DNA of 64,000 nt, from positions 1,276,202 through 1,340,201 of the forward strand of contig NZ_NERV01000001.1 in the NCBI RefSeq assembly GCF_003063315.1, in the 5' to 3' direction. Positions 29,150 through 39,578 of this stretch are shown piece by piece. The position numbers and the translations under genes are program-made. The notes beneath the pieces are model-generated. The model had not been told where the DNA came from, made no database searches, and saw nothing but the letters and a program-made list of their open reading frames with translations. Numbering within the stretch: the first letter of the stretch is position 1; the number at the start of each line of letters is the position of its first letter. This stretch comes from Limnohabitans sp. T6-5 (GTDB lineage Bacteria > Pseudomonadota > Gammaproteobacteria > Burkholderiales > Burkholderiaceae_C).

Positions 29150-29884
29150 TTACGCCGGACTGAACAAATCCACCCTATCGGTGATGATGCCGTCGGTGCC
29201 CAGGGCCAGCAGGTGCTGGGCGGCCCAGTCGTCGTTGACGGTGTAGCTCAGGCACTTGAGGCCTGCGCCGTGAACCTGGGCCACGGTGCGGGCGTCCCAC
29301 AGCGCATAGTTGGCGACCACGGCCACACACTGAAGAGCCAGGGCTTTGTCCAACCAGCCGTTCCACAGCGTGTCCACCAGTAAGCCTCGCGGCAACTCGG
29401 GGGCCGCTGCTTTTGCGGCGGCTAACGCGTCGGGTTTGAAGGAGGTCAGCAATGGCGGCACTTCTGCGCTTTGCCACAGTTGCGCAGACAGACGTGCAAC
29501 CGCCTCACCCGTGGCCGCTTCGGTGCCCGGCGTGGGCTTGATCTCGATGTTGAGCAGGTAGCGGTTGGCCAGGCAGAACCGGGCCAAGGCTTCCAGTGTG
29601 GGCAGAGGTTCACCCGCAAAGGCGCGTGAATGCCAGCCGCCTGCGTCCAGTTGAGACAGATCGTGCCAAGTCTGCTCGCCACCCACGCCTTGACTGTTGG
29701 TGGTGCGCTCCAAAGTGGCGTCGTGCATCAAAAACACCACGCCGTCGGCGCTGAGCTTGGCGTCGCACTCGAACATGCGAAAGCCGTGCGCCGCCCCGAG
29801 CCGAAAGGCAGCCAGGGTGTTTTCGGGGGCGAGTTTGCCAGCGCCTCGGTGGGCGATCCAGCGCGGGTAGGGCCAGTGTTTCAT
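29150..29884 (-). CDS. ugpQ: Glycerophosphodiester phosphodiesterase
   Basis: The 244-residue enzyme hydrolyses glycerophosphodiesters to glycerol-3-phosphate and an alcohol. The GDPD fold begins PRWIAHRGAGKLAPENTLAAF, with the catalytic His in AHRG, then FECDAKLSADGVVFLMHD, which supplies the metal-binding Glu/Asp pair and the second His. No signal peptide is present, so it acts in the cytoplasm on imported substrate. It is the last gene of the ugpBAEC-Q locus, nine bases after ugpC. Confidence 0.93.
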   Translation of the reverse strand: MKHWPYPRWIAHRGAGKLAPENTLAAFRLGAAHGFRMFECDAKLSADGVVFLMHDATLERTTNSQGVGGEQTWHDLSQLDAGGWHSRAFAGEPLPTLEALARFCLANRYLLNIEIKPTPGTEAATGEAVARLSAQLWQSAEVPPLLTSFKPDALAAAKAAAPELPRGLLVDTLWNGWLDKALALQCVAVVANYALWDARTVAQVHGAGLKCLSYTVNDDWAAQHLLALGTDGIITDRVDLFSPA

Positions 29885-29893
29885 GGGCTCAGT

Positions 29894-30913
29894 TCAGGCG
29901 ATGCGTTTTTGGGTTTTCGCGTCAAACCAGTGCACGCGGTCGGCGCGTGGCGTGGCGTGGAAGGTGCTGCCCGGCTGCGGCGCGGGCAGCGACTCGTCCA
30001 GCCGCAGGGTCAGTGTTTCCTGGCCCAGACGGGCGTGCACCAGGCGCTCCGCGCCCAACAGCTCCACCGTGTCCACGCTCAGTGTCCAGCTACCGTTTTC
30101 GGGTGTGGGCGTGATGTCCAGGTGTTCGGGTCGGATGCCCAGGATTTGTCCGACGGGTGTGCCCGGCGCGTGCTTGAGCAGGTTCATGGGCGGCGAGCCG
30201 ATGAAGCTGGCCACAAAGGTGCTGGCGGGGCGGTTGTAGACCTCTTCTGGCGTGCCAAACTGCTCCATGTGGCCGCCGTTCATCACGATCATGCGCTGGG
30301 CCAGCGTCATGGCTTCGACCTGGTCGTGCGTGACGAAAAGGCTGGTGATACCCAGTTCGCGGTGCAACTTTTGAATTTCGAGCCGGGTCTGGGCGCGCAG
30401 CTTGGCGTCCAAATTCGACAGCGGCTCATCAAACAAAAAAACCTGTGGCTGGCGCACGATGGCGCGGCCCATGGCCACGCGCTGGCGCTGGCCACCCGAC
30501 AACTCACGCGGCTTGCGCTGCAGCAGGTGCGAGAGTTCCAAAATGCCTGCCGCTTTGTCCACACGGGCCTTGATTTCTTCCGGCGGGCGTTTGGCGATCT
30601 TCAAGCCATAGGCCATGTTGTCGAACACGCTCATGTGCGGGTAGAGCGCGTAGTTCTGGAACACCATGGCGATGTCACGCTCGGCCGGCTCCAGCTCATT
30701 GACCACGCGATCGCCAATCGAAATCGTGCCGCCCGAGATGTCTTCCAGGCCCGCCACCATGCGCAGCAGGGTGGATTTGCCGCAGCCAGAAGGCCCGACG
30801 ATGACCACGAACTCGCCGTCGGCAATGCTGGCGCTCAGGTCTTGGATGACGGTGTTGGCCTTGGCGCCAGCGCCATAGGTTTTGAGGATGTGGGAGAGGG
30901 TGATGGATGCCAT
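29894..30913 (-). CDS. ugpC: ABC transporter ATP-binding protein UgpC
   Basis: A 339-residue ATPase of the MalK/UgpC type, energising glycerol-3-phosphate uptake. Walker [12 protein letters not shown] is at about residue 39, the Q loop in [14 protein letters not shown], signature [14 protein letters not shown] and Walker [15 protein letters not shown]. The C-terminal 100 residues form the OB-type regulatory domain ([10 protein letters not shown]). ATG 30913 begins [14 protein letters not shown]. The frame runs on upstream through two hairpin repeats and into ugpE, which is not coding in that frame. Confidence 0.94.
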   Translation of the reverse strand: MASITLSHILKTYGAGAKANTVIQDLSASIADGEFVVIVGPSGCGKSTLLRMVAGLEDISGGTISIGDRVVNELEPAERDIAMVFQNYALYPHMSVFDNMAYGLKIAKRPPEEIKARVDKAAGILELSHLLQRKPRELSGGQRQRVAMGRAIVRQPQVFLFDEPLSNLDAKLRAQTRLEIQKLHRELGITSLFVTHDQVEAMTLAQRMIVMNGGHMEQFGTPEEVYNRPASTFVASFIGSPPMNLLKHAPGTPVGQILGIRPEHLDITPTPENGSWTLSVDTVELLGAERLVHARLGQETLTLRLDESLPAPQPGSTFHATPRADRVHWFDAKTQKRIA

Positions 30914-30925
30914 GGTTTCTTTGAT

Positions 30926-31019
30926 CAGACGGGGACAGAGCAACGCTTCAAATGGGTCTGTCCCCGGGTTTCTATTCAGACGGGGACAGAGCAACGCTTC
31001 GCATTGGTCTGTCCCCGGG
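30926..31019. repeat. Tandem 43-bp hairpin repeats between ugpE and ugpC
   Basis: Two copies (30926-30968 and 30977-31019, period 51 bp) each have CGGGGACAGA and TCTGTCCCCG, a perfect 10-bp stem, around a 17-base loop. The stem halves are identical between copies; only loop bases differ (TCAAATGGG versus TCGCATTGG). They fill almost the whole ugpE-ugpC gap. Confidence 0.85.
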
Positions 31020-31023
31020 GTAT

Positions 31024-31878
31024 TTATTTCTCCGTATCGACCAGGCCCTTGACGAACCATTTTTGCATCAGGACCACGACCAGCGCCGGGGGCAGCATGG
31101 CCAAAATGGCGGCGGCCATGACCACGTTCCACTCGGTCCAGGACTCGCCTGAAATCAGGCGCTTGATGCCCAGCACGACGGGGTACATGTCTTCGTTGGT
31201 GGTCACCAACAGCGGCCACAGGTACTGGTTCCAGCCGTAGATGAATTGGATGACGAACAGCGCCGCGATGTTGGTGGCCGACAGGGGCAGCAACACGTCC
31301 TTGAAAAAGCGCATCGGCCCGGCACCGTCCATGCGGGCGGCTTCCACCAGTTCATCCGGGATGGTCAGAAAAAACTGCCGGAACAAAAAGGTGGCCGTGG
31401 CTGATGCGATCAGCGGCACCGTCAGGCCCGCAAAGCTGTTGAGCAGGCCCAAGCCCGCCACCACTTCGTAGGTGGGGCTGATGCGCACTTCGACCGGCAA
31501 CATCAGGGTGACGAAGATCATCCAGAACACCAGGTTGCGCAGCGGAAAGCGGAAATACACGATGGCAAAGGCCGAGAGCAGCGAAATCGCGATCTTGCCA
31601 ATGGCAATGCCCAGGGCGCTGATCAGGCTGACCTGCATCATGGGCCACATGGCGGGCAGCGGGCTGCCCTGCGAGTTGGGGCCGCCAAACAAGGTCAAGC
31701 GGTAGGTTTCCCAGAAGTGGCCGCCCGGCAGCATGGACATGGGCACGCTTTGGTTGATTTGTTGGGCGGTTTGGGTGGAGCCGATCAAAGTCAGGTACAG
31801 CGGAAAGGCCACGATGGCCACGCCGATCAGCAAGATGACGTGCCTCAGAATTTGCAGGCCAGGGCGTCTTTCGATCAT
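31024..31878 (-). CDS. ugpE: ABC transporter permease UgpE
   Basis: The 284-residue permease has six membrane helices and the cytoplasmic EAA loop [20 protein letters not shown], which contacts the ATPase. ATG 31878 ([15 protein letters not shown]) is used; the frame extends to 31938 with no hydrophobic support. It follows ugpA by 34 bases and precedes the tandem hairpins. Member of the MalFG-type carbohydrate permease family. Confidence 0.93.
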   Translation of the reverse strand: MIERRPGLQILRHVILLIGVAIVAFPLYLTLIGSTQTAQQINQSVPMSMLPGGHFWETYRLTLFGGPNSQGSPLPAMWPMMQVSLISALGIAIGKIAISLLSAFAIVYFRFPLRNLVFWMIFVTLMLPVEVRISPTYEVVAGLGLLNSFAGLTVPLIASATATFLFRQFFLTIPDELVEAARMDGAGPMRFFKDVLLPLSATNIAALFVIQFIYGWNQYLWPLLVTTNEDMYPVVLGIKRLISGESWTEWNVVMAAAILAMLPPALVVVLMQKWFVKGLVDTEK

Positions 31879-31912
31879 GGCTGGCCTCTGAAGTGAATGG
31901 GTGGTCGCAACA

Positions 31913-32794
31913 TCAGTACTGCACTTTCTTTTCGACAAACTTGAACTGCAAGACGGTGAGTGACACCACGATGACCATCAACACCACCGATTGCGCGGCC
32001 GAGCTGCCCATGTCCAAGGCCTTGAAGCCGTCGTAATAAACCTTGTAGACCAGGATGGCCGTGTCCTTGCCGGGGCCGCCGTGGGTGGTGGCGTCCACGA
32101 TGGCAAAGGTGTCAAAGAAGGCGTAGACGATGTTGATCACCAAGAGGAAAAACGTGGTGGGCGAGAGCAGCGGGAACACGATGCTCCAAAAGCGCCGCCA
32201 GGGGCTGGCCCCGTCGATGGCGGCCGCCTCGATCAGCGACTTGGGAATGGACTGCAAACCCGCCAGAAAAAACAGGAAGTTGTAGGAGATTTGCTTCCAG
32301 ACCGCGGCCATCACGATGAGTGCCATGGCGTGGTTGGGGTTGAGCAAGTGGTTCCAGTTGATGCCGACGGCCCGCAGCGCATAGCCCACCACGCCCATGG
32401 GCGAGGCAAACATGAACAGCCACAACACGCCCGCCACGACCGGGGCCACCGCGTAAGGCCAGATCAGCAAGGTTTTGTACAAGCCCGCGCCGCGCCCGAC
32501 CCGGTCGGCCATCACGGCCAAGAGCAGCGACACCGACAGGCCCGTCACAGCCACCAAGAGCGAAAAAACGGCGGTGGTCTTGAATGACTCCAGGTAACCG
32601 CTGTCGTTCCAAAGGCGTGAGAAGTTCTCCAACCCCACAAATTCGCGGGACGCACCAAAGGCGTCTTCTTGCAAAACGCTTTGGTACAGCGCCTGCCCGG
32701 CGGGCCAAAAAAAGAACACCAGCACGATGCTCAGTTGGGGCGCGATCAGCAGCCAGGGCAGCCAGCGGGATTTGAAACGGACGCGTTTTTCCAT
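31913..32794 (-). CDS. ugpA: ABC transporter permease UgpA
   Basis: The 293-residue permease has six membrane helices with the coupling loop [20 protein letters not shown]. Its partner UgpE follows. ATG 32794 begins [18 protein letters not shown], with a basic start before the first helix. Two stem-loops separate it from ugpB, which probably lowers permease expression relative to the binding protein. Confidence 0.93.
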   Translation of the reverse strand: MEKRVRFKSRWLPWLLIAPQLSIVLVFFFWPAGQALYQSVLQEDAFGASREFVGLENFSRLWNDSGYLESFKTTAVFSLLVAVTGLSVSLLLAVMADRVGRGAGLYKTLLIWPYAVAPVVAGVLWLFMFASPMGVVGYALRAVGINWNHLLNPNHAMALIVMAAVWKQISYNFLFFLAGLQSIPKSLIEAAAIDGASPWRRFWSIVFPLLSPTTFFLLVINIVYAFFDTFAIVDATTHGGPGKDTAILVYKVYYDGFKALDMGSSAAQSVVLMVIVVSLTVLQFKFVEKKVQY

Positions 32795-32840
32795 AAATTC
32801 TTTGAAGGATTCAAGCTTGAAGTTTCAGCCCAAAATGCGC

Positions 32841-32896
32841 AAAAGCAGAGGCTCGGCCTCTGCTTTTTCAGTGAAAACCACCCCGAAGGGTGGTTT
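32841..32896 (-). terminator. Twin hairpins between ugpB and ugpA
   Basis: Hairpin one (32841-32867) pairs AAAAGCAGAGGC with GCCTCTGCTTTT around TCG. Hairpin two (32875-32896) pairs AAACCACCC with GGGTGGTTT around CGAA. They follow ugpB directly and may act as partial terminators or mRNA 3' stabilisers. Confidence 0.75.
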
Positions 32897-32901
32897 GAGC
32901 A

Positions 32902-34206
32902 TCACTTATTGACTTTTTCGAAGCGTTCGAGCTGTTCGTTGCCGCGTTTGATGGCCATGTCCAAGGCTTCTTTGGTGCCTTTTTTGCCGCTCCAGACGCC
33001 TTCGAGTTCCTCGTCAATGATGGTGCGAATCTGCACAAAGTTGCCCAGACGCACGCCACGCGACTTGTCGGTGGTCTTGCGGATCATCTGGGTGACCGAA
33101 ACGTCGGTACCGGGGTTCTTTTTGTAGAAACCGGCTTTTTCGGTCAACTCAAACGAGGCCTTGGTCACGGGCAGGTAGCCCGTGCGCTGGTGGCTGGCCG
33201 CAGCCACATCGGCCTTGGACAGGTGGGCAAAGAACTGCGCCACGCCTTTGTATTCGGGGGCTTTCTTGCCACTCATGACCCACAGGCTCGCGCCGCCGAT
33301 CACGGTGTTTTGGGGGGCACCGTTCACATCGGGGTAGTAGGGCAGGGCACCGATGCCGTAGCCGAATTTGCCGTTGCGCACCACGCTGCCATACAGCGCC
33401 GAGGAGCCCGTGGCCATGGCGCACTCGCCCGAGACAAAGGTGGCGTCGGCCGCGTTACCACGGCCTTTGTAGACAAACAGGCCCTGCTTGGCCATGTTGG
33501 CCAAGTTGTCAATGTGGCGCACATGCAGCGGTGTGTTGAAGCTCAGGCGAGCGTCCATGCCGCGCATGCCGTTGCCCTTGGTGGCGAATTCGGTGTTGTG
33601 CCAGGCCGAGAAGCTTTCCAGCTGCGTCCAGCTGATCCAGCTGGTGGTGAAGGGGCACTTGTGGCCGCTGGCTTTGAGCTTGGCAGCCGCCAGAGCCACT
33701 TCAGGCCAAGTGGTGGGCGGGGTGTTCGGGTCCAGGCCTGCGGCCTTGAAAGCGTCTTTGTTGTAGTGGAAGACGGGCGTCGAGCTGTTGAAGGGGAAGC
33801 TCAGCATCTGGCCATTGGGGGCGGTGTAATAACCGGCCACAGCGGGCACATAGGCGTTCTGGTCGAACTTCAGGCCCGCATCGGTCATGACCTTGCCCAC
33901 GGGCACGATGGCGCCCTTGCTGGCCATCATGGTGGCGGTGCCCACTTCAAACACCTGCAGGATGTGGGGCGCATTGCCCGCCCGGTAGGCGGCGATGGCG
34001 GCTGTCATCGACTCGTCGTAGTTGCCCTTGAAGGTGGGCACGATTTTGTAGTCCTTTTGGCTGGCGTTGAAGTCCTTGGCCAGATCGTTGACCCATTCGC
34101 CCAGGGCGCCGCCCATGGAGTGCCACCACTGGATTTCGGTCTGGGCTTGGGCTGAAAAGCCAGCCAATCCCAGTGCCAATGCGGAAAGAGCGTGTTTGAG
34201 TTTCAT
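32902..34206 (-). CDS. ugpB: Glycerol-3-phosphate/glycerophosphocholine-binding protein UgpB
   Basis: The 434-residue periplasmic binding protein has a signal peptide (MKLKHALSALALGLAGFSA, AQA) and the UgpB core IQWWHSMGGALGEWVNDLA, LSFPFNSSTPVFHYNKDAF, and FVSGECAMATGSSALYG. ATG 34206 has AGGA seven bases upstream; the longer frame to 34506 lies in the divergent gene region. It heads the ugp operon. Confidence 0.95.
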   Translation of the reverse strand: MKLKHALSALALGLAGFSAQAQTEIQWWHSMGGALGEWVNDLAKDFNASQKDYKIVPTFKGNYDESMTAAIAAYRAGNAPHILQVFEVGTATMMASKGAIVPVGKVMTDAGLKFDQNAYVPAVAGYYTAPNGQMLSFPFNSSTPVFHYNKDAFKAAGLDPNTPPTTWPEVALAAAKLKASGHKCPFTTSWISWTQLESFSAWHNTEFATKGNGMRGMDARLSFNTPLHVRHIDNLANMAKQGLFVYKGRGNAADATFVSGECAMATGSSALYGSVVRNGKFGYGIGALPYYPDVNGAPQNTVIGGASLWVMSGKKAPEYKGVAQFFAHLSKADVAAASHQRTGYLPVTKASFELTEKAGFYKKNPGTDVSVTQMIRKTTDKSRGVRLGNFVQIRTIIDEELEGVWSGKKGTKEALDMAIKRGNEQLERFEKVNK

Positions 34207-34291
34207 CGCGGATCCTGAAAAAAAAAGAGGGCTAGAGTGCTCTGTTCGCCTCAGAAATGGGCGGTTTGCAAGTTCACTTTCGCACCCGAAC

Positions 34292-34319
34292 GTGACAGTA
34301 GCATTAAAGCGGCATGACT
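34292..34319 (-). promoter_or_regulatory. Possible degenerate Pho box upstream of ugpB
   Basis: On the minus strand AGTCATG (34319-34313) and CTGTCAC (34298-34292) have GTCA cores 22 bases apart, two 11-bp steps, as in PhoB repeats. A weaker TTTAAT lies between. PhoB control of ugp is known in E. coli; here it is inferred. Confidence 0.3.
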
Positions 34320-34489
34320 TTGTGGCGACAACTCGGGGTTTCCATGATGAATGGCCCCTGCGGGACAGGTGCCCTTGCTCACGGCGCGTGTTTGTTGCAC
34401 TGCGGTAACATTCACCCTCAGCCGGGTTCAAGCCAGTTTCCGGGTCTGGCTGAATGCGTATTGACACGCTGCTGACCGCGCCTATTCCC

Positions 34490-37400
34490 ATGAATGCACC
34501 CACCACGCTCCAACATTTGATGCAAGCCGACGCCGATGCGCCGCGCCTGCGCGAGATCCCTTACAACTACACGAGCTTTTCCGACCGCGAGATCGTGGCC
34601 CGTCTGCTCGGCGAGAAAGCCTGGGATCTGCTGAACCAGCTGCGCCAAGAGCGCCGCACAGGCCGCTCGGCCCGCATGCTTTACGAAGTGTTGGGCGACA
34701 TCTGGGTGGTCGAGCGCAACCCTTATCTGCAGGATGACCTGTTGGACAACCCCGGCCGCCGCAAGCTGCTGGTGGACGCCTTGCAACACCGCTTGGGCGA
34801 AGTGCAAAAACGCCGCACCCCCGATGTGGACGCCGCCCGCGATGCCTTGGTGGGGGCTTTGCTGGACTTGGCGGGCCAGGCCGTGGCGCAGTTCAACGAG
34901 CGTTTTGCCAACCGCGCCAAGCTGCGCAGCCAGGTGCAAAAGACCCTGGGGCGGCTCACGGCCAAAGACAACATCAAGTTCGACGGCCTCTCACGGGTGA
35001 GCCATGTGACCGACGCCACCGACTGGCGCGTCGAGTACCCCTTTGTGGTGCTGACCCCGGACAGCGAGACCGAGATGGCGGGTCTGGTCAAAGGTTGCAT
35101 TGACCTGGGCCTGACCATCGTCCCACGCGGCGGCGGCACCGGCTACACGGGTGGCGCGATCCCGCTGACCTGGAAGAGCGCGGTCATCAACACCGAAAAG
35201 CTCGAAGCCATGACCGAGGTCGAGATGATCGACCTGCCTGGTATCGATCACAAAATCCCGACCATCTACACCGAAGCCGGTGTGGTGACCCAGCGCGTGG
35301 CCGATGCGGCCGAGCGCGGCGGTTTTGTCTTTGCGGTGGACCCGACCTCTGCCGAGGCCAGCTGCATTGGCGGCAACATCGCCATGAACGCGGGCGGCAA
35401 AAAAGCCGTGCTCTGGGGCACGGCCCTCGACAACCTGGCCAGCTGGCGCATGGTCACGCCCGACGCTGAGTGGCTCGATGTGGTTCGCATGGACCACAAC
35501 ATGGGCAAGATCCACGACGCCGAAGTGGCCACCTTCGAGCTGCGCTACTTCAAGGCCGACGGCAAGACCCCGATCCGCACCGAAACCCTGGTCATCCCGG
35601 GCAAGACTTTCCGCAAGGAAGGCCTGGGCAAGGACGTGACCGACAAGTTCTTGAGCGGCCTGCCCGGCGTGCAAAAAGAAGGTTGCGATGGCCTCATCAC
35701 CAGCGCCCGCTGGGTGGTGCACCGCATGCCCACCCACACCCGCACCGTGTGCCTGGAGTTCTTTGGCCATGCTCGCAACGCCGTGCCGAGCATCGTCGAG
35801 ATCAAAGACTTCATGTTCGCCGAGCAAAAGCGCACCGGCACCGTCATGGCGGGTCTGGAGCATCTGGACGACCGTTATTTGCGGGCGGTGGGTTACTCCA
35901 CCAAATCCAAGCGCGGCGGCTTCCCCAAGATGGTCTTGATCGGTGACATCGCCGGTGACAACGCCGACGACGTGGCCAAGGCGACCAGCGAGATCGTGCG
36001 CATTGCCAACTCGCGCAGCGGCGAAGGCTTCATCGCCATCAGCCCCGAAGCGCGCAAAAAGTTCTGGCACGACCGCAAAAAGACCGCTGCCATTTCGCGC
36101 CACACCAACGCCTTCAAGGTCAACGAAGACGTGGTGATCCCGCTGCCGCGCATGGCCGAGTACACCGACGGCATCGAGCGCATCAACATCGAACTGAGCC
36201 TGCGCAACAAGCTCAAGTTTTGTGCCGAGCTGGAAAGCTTCCTGGAGCGCGGCAACCTGCCACTGGGCAAGCAAGACGACGTCAACGAAATCGCTTCGGC
36301 CGAGTTGCTGGAAGACCGCGTGGCGCAGGCCCTGGCCGTGGTGCGCGAGGTGCGTGACCAGTGGCAAGCTTGGTTGACGCAAGTGGACGAGCTCTTCCCC
36401 CAGTTGCAAGACCACAGCCTGCGCGCCAGCTGGAAGACGCAGATCCGCCCAGCGTTGCAAAACATTTTCTCCGGCTCGGCTTTCCAGCCCATCCTGACGG
36501 AAGTCACGGCCATTCACCAGCGCGTGCTCAAGGGCCGTGTCTGGGTGGCGCTGCACATGCACGCCGGTGACGGCAATGTGCACACCAATATTCCCGTGAA
36601 CTCCGACAACTACGAGATGCTGCAAACCGCGCACGAAGCGGTGGCCCGCATCATGGTGTTGGCGCGCAGCCTGGACGGCGTGATCTCGGGTGAACACGGC
36701 ATCGGCATCACCAAGCTGGAGTTTTTGACCGACGCCGAGTTGGCCAACTTCACCGCTTACAAAGCCAAGGTCGATCCGCAAGGCCGATTCAACAAAGGCA
36801 AGCTGCTGCGCGGCGCGGCCCTGACTGGCTTGGGTGACGATGTGCATGCGGCCGACCTGACGCACGCCTACACCCCCAGCTTTGGCCTGATGGGCCACGA
36901 GTCGCTGATCATGCAGCAGTCCGACATTGGCGACATCGCGGCCAGCGTCAAAGACTGCCTGCGTTGCGGCAAGTGCAAGCCCGTGTGCTCGACCCATGTG
37001 CCGCGTGCCAATCTGCTCTACAGCCCACGCAACAAGATTTTGGCCACCTCACTGCTGGTCGAGGCCTTCTTGTATGAAGAGCAAACGCGCCGCGGTGTGT
37101 CGATCAAGCACTGGCAAGAATTTGAAGACGTGGCCGACCACTGCACGGTGTGCCACAAGTGCCTGACGCCTTGCCCGGTGAACATCGACTTTGGCGACGT
37201 GACCATGAACATGCGCAACCTGCTGCGCAAGATGGGCCAAAAGAGCTTCCGACCCGGCAATGCCGCGGCCATGTTCATGCTCAACGCCACCAACCCCGAA
37301 ACCATCAAGCTGGCGCGCGCCGCCATGGTGGGTGTGGGCATGAAGGCGCAGCGCTTTGCTGCGGGCCTGCTCAAAGGCATTGCCCGCAAGCAGACCAGCG

Positions 37401-38368
37401 CACCACCGGCCACCGTGGGTACCGCCCCGATCAAAGAGCAGGTGATCCACTTCATCAACAAGAAGATGCCGGGCAACCTGCCCAAGAAAACGGCGCGTGC
37501 CTTGCTGGACATCGAGAACAACGACTACGTGCCGATCATCCGTGACCCGAAGGCCACGACGTCGGAAACCGAGGCGGTGTTCTACTTCCCCGGTTGCGGG
37601 TCTGAACGCCTGTTCAGTCAAGTCGGTTTGGCCACGCAGGCCATGCTCTGGCACGCAGGTGTGCAGACCGTGTTGCCACCCGGCTACCTGTGCTGCGGCT
37701 ACCCGCAAAAAGGCTCGGGCCAGTTCGACAAGGCCGAGAAGATCATCACCGACAACCGCGTGCTGTTCCACCGCGTGGCCAACACGCTCAACTACCTCGA
37801 CATCAAGACGGTGGTGGTCAGCTGCGGCACTTGCTACGACCAGCTGCAAGGCTACGAGTTCGACAAAATCTTCCCAGGCTGCCGCATCGTGGACATCCAC
37901 GAGTACCTGCTCGAAAAAGGCATCAAGCTCGAAGCGCAAGGTGCTTACCTGTACCACGACCCTTGCCACTCGCCCATGAAGCTGCAAGACCCGATGAAGA
38001 CGGTCAAAGGTTTGTTGGGTGATCAGGTGCTCAAGTCTGACCGCTGCTGCGGCGAGTCGGGCACGCTGGGCGTCACGCGCCCCGACATCTCCACGCAAGT
38101 GCGTTTCCGTAAAGAGGAAGAAATCCTCAAAGGCGAAGCCGCCTTGCGCGCCAGCGGTGCGGTGGGCCCCAAAGACAACGTCAAGATCCTCACCAGCTGC
38201 CCCAGCTGCTTGCAAGGCCTGTCGCGCTTCGGCGACGACTTGCAAAACGGCCTGCTCGAGGCCGACTACATCGTGGTCGAGATGGCCAAGCACATCCTGG
38301 GCGAGAACTGGATGCCCGAGTACGTCAGCGCCGCCAATGCCGGTGGCATTGAGCGCGTGCTGGTTTAA
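34490..38368 (+). CDS. Giant FAD-linked oxidase with Fe-S and CCG domains (DUF3683)
   Basis: The 1292-residue oxidoreductase combines four parts: an N-terminal DUF3683 region ([20 protein letters not shown]); a PCMH-type FAD domain near 190-400 ([33 protein letters not shown]); an FAD-oxidase C-terminal domain ([25 protein letters not shown]); two ferredoxin motifs ([11 protein letters not shown] and [12 protein letters not shown]); then CCG cysteine-rich domains ([23 protein letters not shown]). The plan resembles a D-lactate/glycolate dehydrogenase fused to GlpC-like electron carriers that reduce quinone. Substrate unknown. ATG 34490 is chosen on family start; ATG 34454 is possible. It is divergent from ugpB and leads into DUF971-ubiE. 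Confidence 0.88.
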   Translation: MNAPTTLQHLMQADADAPRLREIPYNYTSFSDREIVARLLGEKAWDLLNQLRQERRTGRSARMLYEVLGDIWVVERNPYLQDDLLDNPGRRKLLVDALQHRLGEVQKRRTPDVDAARDALVGALLDLAGQAVAQFNERFANRAKLRSQVQKTLGRLTAKDNIKFDGLSRVSHVTDATDWRVEYPFVVLTPDSETEMAGLVKGCIDLGLTIVPRGGGTGYTGGAIPLTWKSAVINTEKLEAMTEVEMIDLPGIDHKIPTIYTEAGVVTQRVADAAERGGFVFAVDPTSAEASCIGGNIAMNAGGKKAVLWGTALDNLASWRMVTPDAEWLDVVRMDHNMGKIHDAEVATFELRYFKADGKTPIRTETLVIPGKTFRKEGLGKDVTDKFLSGLPGVQKEGCDGLITSARWVVHRMPTHTRTVCLEFFGHARNAVPSIVEIKDFMFAEQKRTGTVMAGLEHLDDRYLRAVGYSTKSKRGGFPKMVLIGDIAGDNADDVAKATSEIVRIANSRSGEGFIAISPEARKKFWHDRKKTAAISRHTNAFKVNEDVVIPLPRMAEYTDGIERINIELSLRNKLKFCAELESFLERGNLPLGKQDDVNEIASAELLEDRVAQALAVVREVRDQWQAWLTQVDELFPQLQDHSLRASWKTQIRPALQNIFSGSAFQPILTEVTAIHQRVLKGRVWVALHMHAGDGNVHTNIPVNSDNYEMLQTAHEAVARIMVLARSLDGVISGEHGIGITKLEFLTDAELANFTAYKAKVDPQGRFNKGKLLRGAALTGLGDDVHAADLTHAYTPSFGLMGHESLIMQQSDIGDIAASVKDCLRCGKCKPVCSTHVPRANLLYSPRNKILATSLLVEAFLYEEQTRRGVSIKHWQEFEDVADHCTVCHKCLTPCPVNIDFGDVTMNMRNLLRKMGQKSFRPGNAAAMFMLNATNPETIKLARAAMVGVGMKAQRFAAGLLKGIARKQTSAPPATVGTAPIKEQVIHFINKKMPGNLPKKTARALLDIENNDYVPIIRDPKATTSETEAVFYFPGCGSERLFSQVGLATQAMLWHAGVQTVLPPGYLCCGYPQKGSGQFDKAEKIITDNRVLFHRVANTLNYLDIKTVVVSCGTCYDQLQGYEFDKIFPGCRIVDIHEYLLEKGIKLEAQGAYLYHDPCHSPMKLQDPMKTVKGLLGDQVLKSDRCCGESGTLGVTRPDISTQVRFRKEEEILKGEAALRASGAVGPKDNVKILTSCPSCLQGLSRFGDDLQNGLLEADYIVVEMAKHILGENWMPEYVSAANAGGIERVLV

Positions 38369-38382
38369 CCCGAAAGAATGCC

Positions 38383-38799
38383 ATGGCTGGATTGACCCAA
38401 GCAACGCCCACCCCCGAATTCCTGACCCTGCACGGTAAAAGCCAAGTGCTGGAAATCGGCTTTTCGGACGGCAAGCAGTTCCGCATCCCGTTTGAGCTGA
38501 TGCGTGTGTATTCGCCTTCCGCTGAAGTGCAGGGCCACGGCCCCGGCCAGGAAGCGCTGCAAACGGGCAAGCGCCATGTCGCCGTGACGGACATCGAGCC
38601 CGTGGGCAATTACGCCGTCAAGCCGACGTTTTCGGACGGGCACGATACGGGCCTGTTCACCTGGGAGTACCTGTACTTTCTGGGCGACCAACAAGCGGCT
38701 CTGTGGCAACAATACGAAGAACGCCTGCAAGCCGCGGGCACCGACCGAGATGCGCCCATGCCCGAAAAAGCAGGCAGCAGCTGCGGCCACAACCACTGA
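38383..38799 (+). CDS. DUF971 protein
   Basis: The 138-residue protein has the DUF971 fold seen at the N-terminus of gamma-butyrobetaine hydroxylase (LEIGFSDGKQFRIPFELMRV; DIEPVGNYAVKPTFSDGHD; GLFTWEYLYFLG). In Proteobacteria such proteins are linked to Fe-S or ubiquinone biology by context only. The C-terminal tail SSCGHNH holds a Cys and two His that could bind metal. It follows the oxidoreductase by 14 bases and precedes ubiE by nine, so it is in the same operon. Confidence 0.85.
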   Translation: MAGLTQATPTPEFLTLHGKSQVLEIGFSDGKQFRIPFELMRVYSPSAEVQGHGPGQEALQTGKRHVAVTDIEPVGNYAVKPTFSDGHDTGLFTWEYLYFLGDQQAALWQQYEERLQAAGTDRDAPMPEKAGSSCGHNH

Positions 38800-38808
38800 A
38801 GCATTCCC

Positions 38809-39540
38809 ATGAGCACCACCCATTTCGGTTTCAAGACCGTCGACGAAAAAGAAAAAGCCCAGCATGTGCGTGGCGTGTTCGATTCGGTCGCGTCCAAATA
38901 CGACGTGATGAACGACCTCATGTCCATGGGCCTGCACCGCGTGTGGAAGGCCTACACCGTGCAGGTGGCCAACCTCAAAGAGGGCGACCAGGTGCTCGAC
39001 ATCGCAGGCGGCACGGGCGACTTGTCGATGGCGTTTGCCAAGAAGGTCGGTGCCACCGGCCGCGTGGTCCACACCGACATCAACGAGGCCATGCTGAGCA
39101 CCGGTCGTGACCGCCTGGTCAACCATGGCCTGGCCCTGCCCACGCTGGTGTGCGATGCCGAAAAGTTACCCTTCCCGGACAACCATTTCAACGTGGTCAG
39201 CGTGGCCTTTGGCCTGCGCAACATGACACACAAGGACGTGGCTCTGAAAGAGATGTGTCGAGTCCTCAAGCCCGGTGGCAAATTGCTGGTTTTGGAGTTT
39301 TCCAAAGTGGCCAAGCCGCTGGAAAAAATCTACGACTGGTACAGCTTCAACATCCTGCCCAATCTGGGCAAGCTGGTCGCTGGCGATGCAGAGAGCTACC
39401 GCTATCTGGCCGAATCCATTCGGATGCACCCCGGTCAGGAGGAACTGAAAACCCTTATGAAAAACAGCGGATTTGGCCATGTCGATTTTCACAACTTGTC
39501 GGCGGGGGTGGTAGCCTTGCACGCAGGTATCAAGTGTTGA
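38809..39540 (+). CDS. ubiE: Ubiquinone/menaquinone C-methyltransferase UbiE
   Basis: The 243-residue methyltransferase acts on the benzoquinol ring. It starts [16 protein letters not shown], with the SAM loop [16 protein letters not shown] near residue 65, and the family stretch [20 protein letters not shown] at about 140. C-terminal ALHAGIKC is typical. It is followed by a Tim44-like gene and ubiJ-ubiB, forming a ubiquinone cluster. Confidence 0.96.
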   Translation: MSTTHFGFKTVDEKEKAQHVRGVFDSVASKYDVMNDLMSMGLHRVWKAYTVQVANLKEGDQVLDIAGGTGDLSMAFAKKVGATGRVVHTDINEAMLSTGRDRLVNHGLALPTLVCDAEKLPFPDNHFNVVSVAFGLRNMTHKDVALKEMCRVLKPGGKLLVLEFSKVAKPLEKIYDWYSFNILPNLGKLVAGDAESYRYLAESIRMHPGQEELKTLMKNSGFGHVDFHNLSAGVVALHAGIKC

Positions 39541-39578
39541 TATCAAAATTGTGATTTTTCCGAATCATTGGAGACATT

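Noticed and set aside
30914..31219. N-terminal extension of UgpC through the hairpin repeats
   Set aside because: The open frame would turn the two hairpins into a repeated peptide and overlap ugpE. UgpC proteins begin at the ATG at 30913.
34991..36997. A 668-codon minus-strand frame opposite the FAD oxidase
   Set aside because: The opposite strand encodes an unmistakable oxidoreductase over the whole interval; the antisense frame has no motif.
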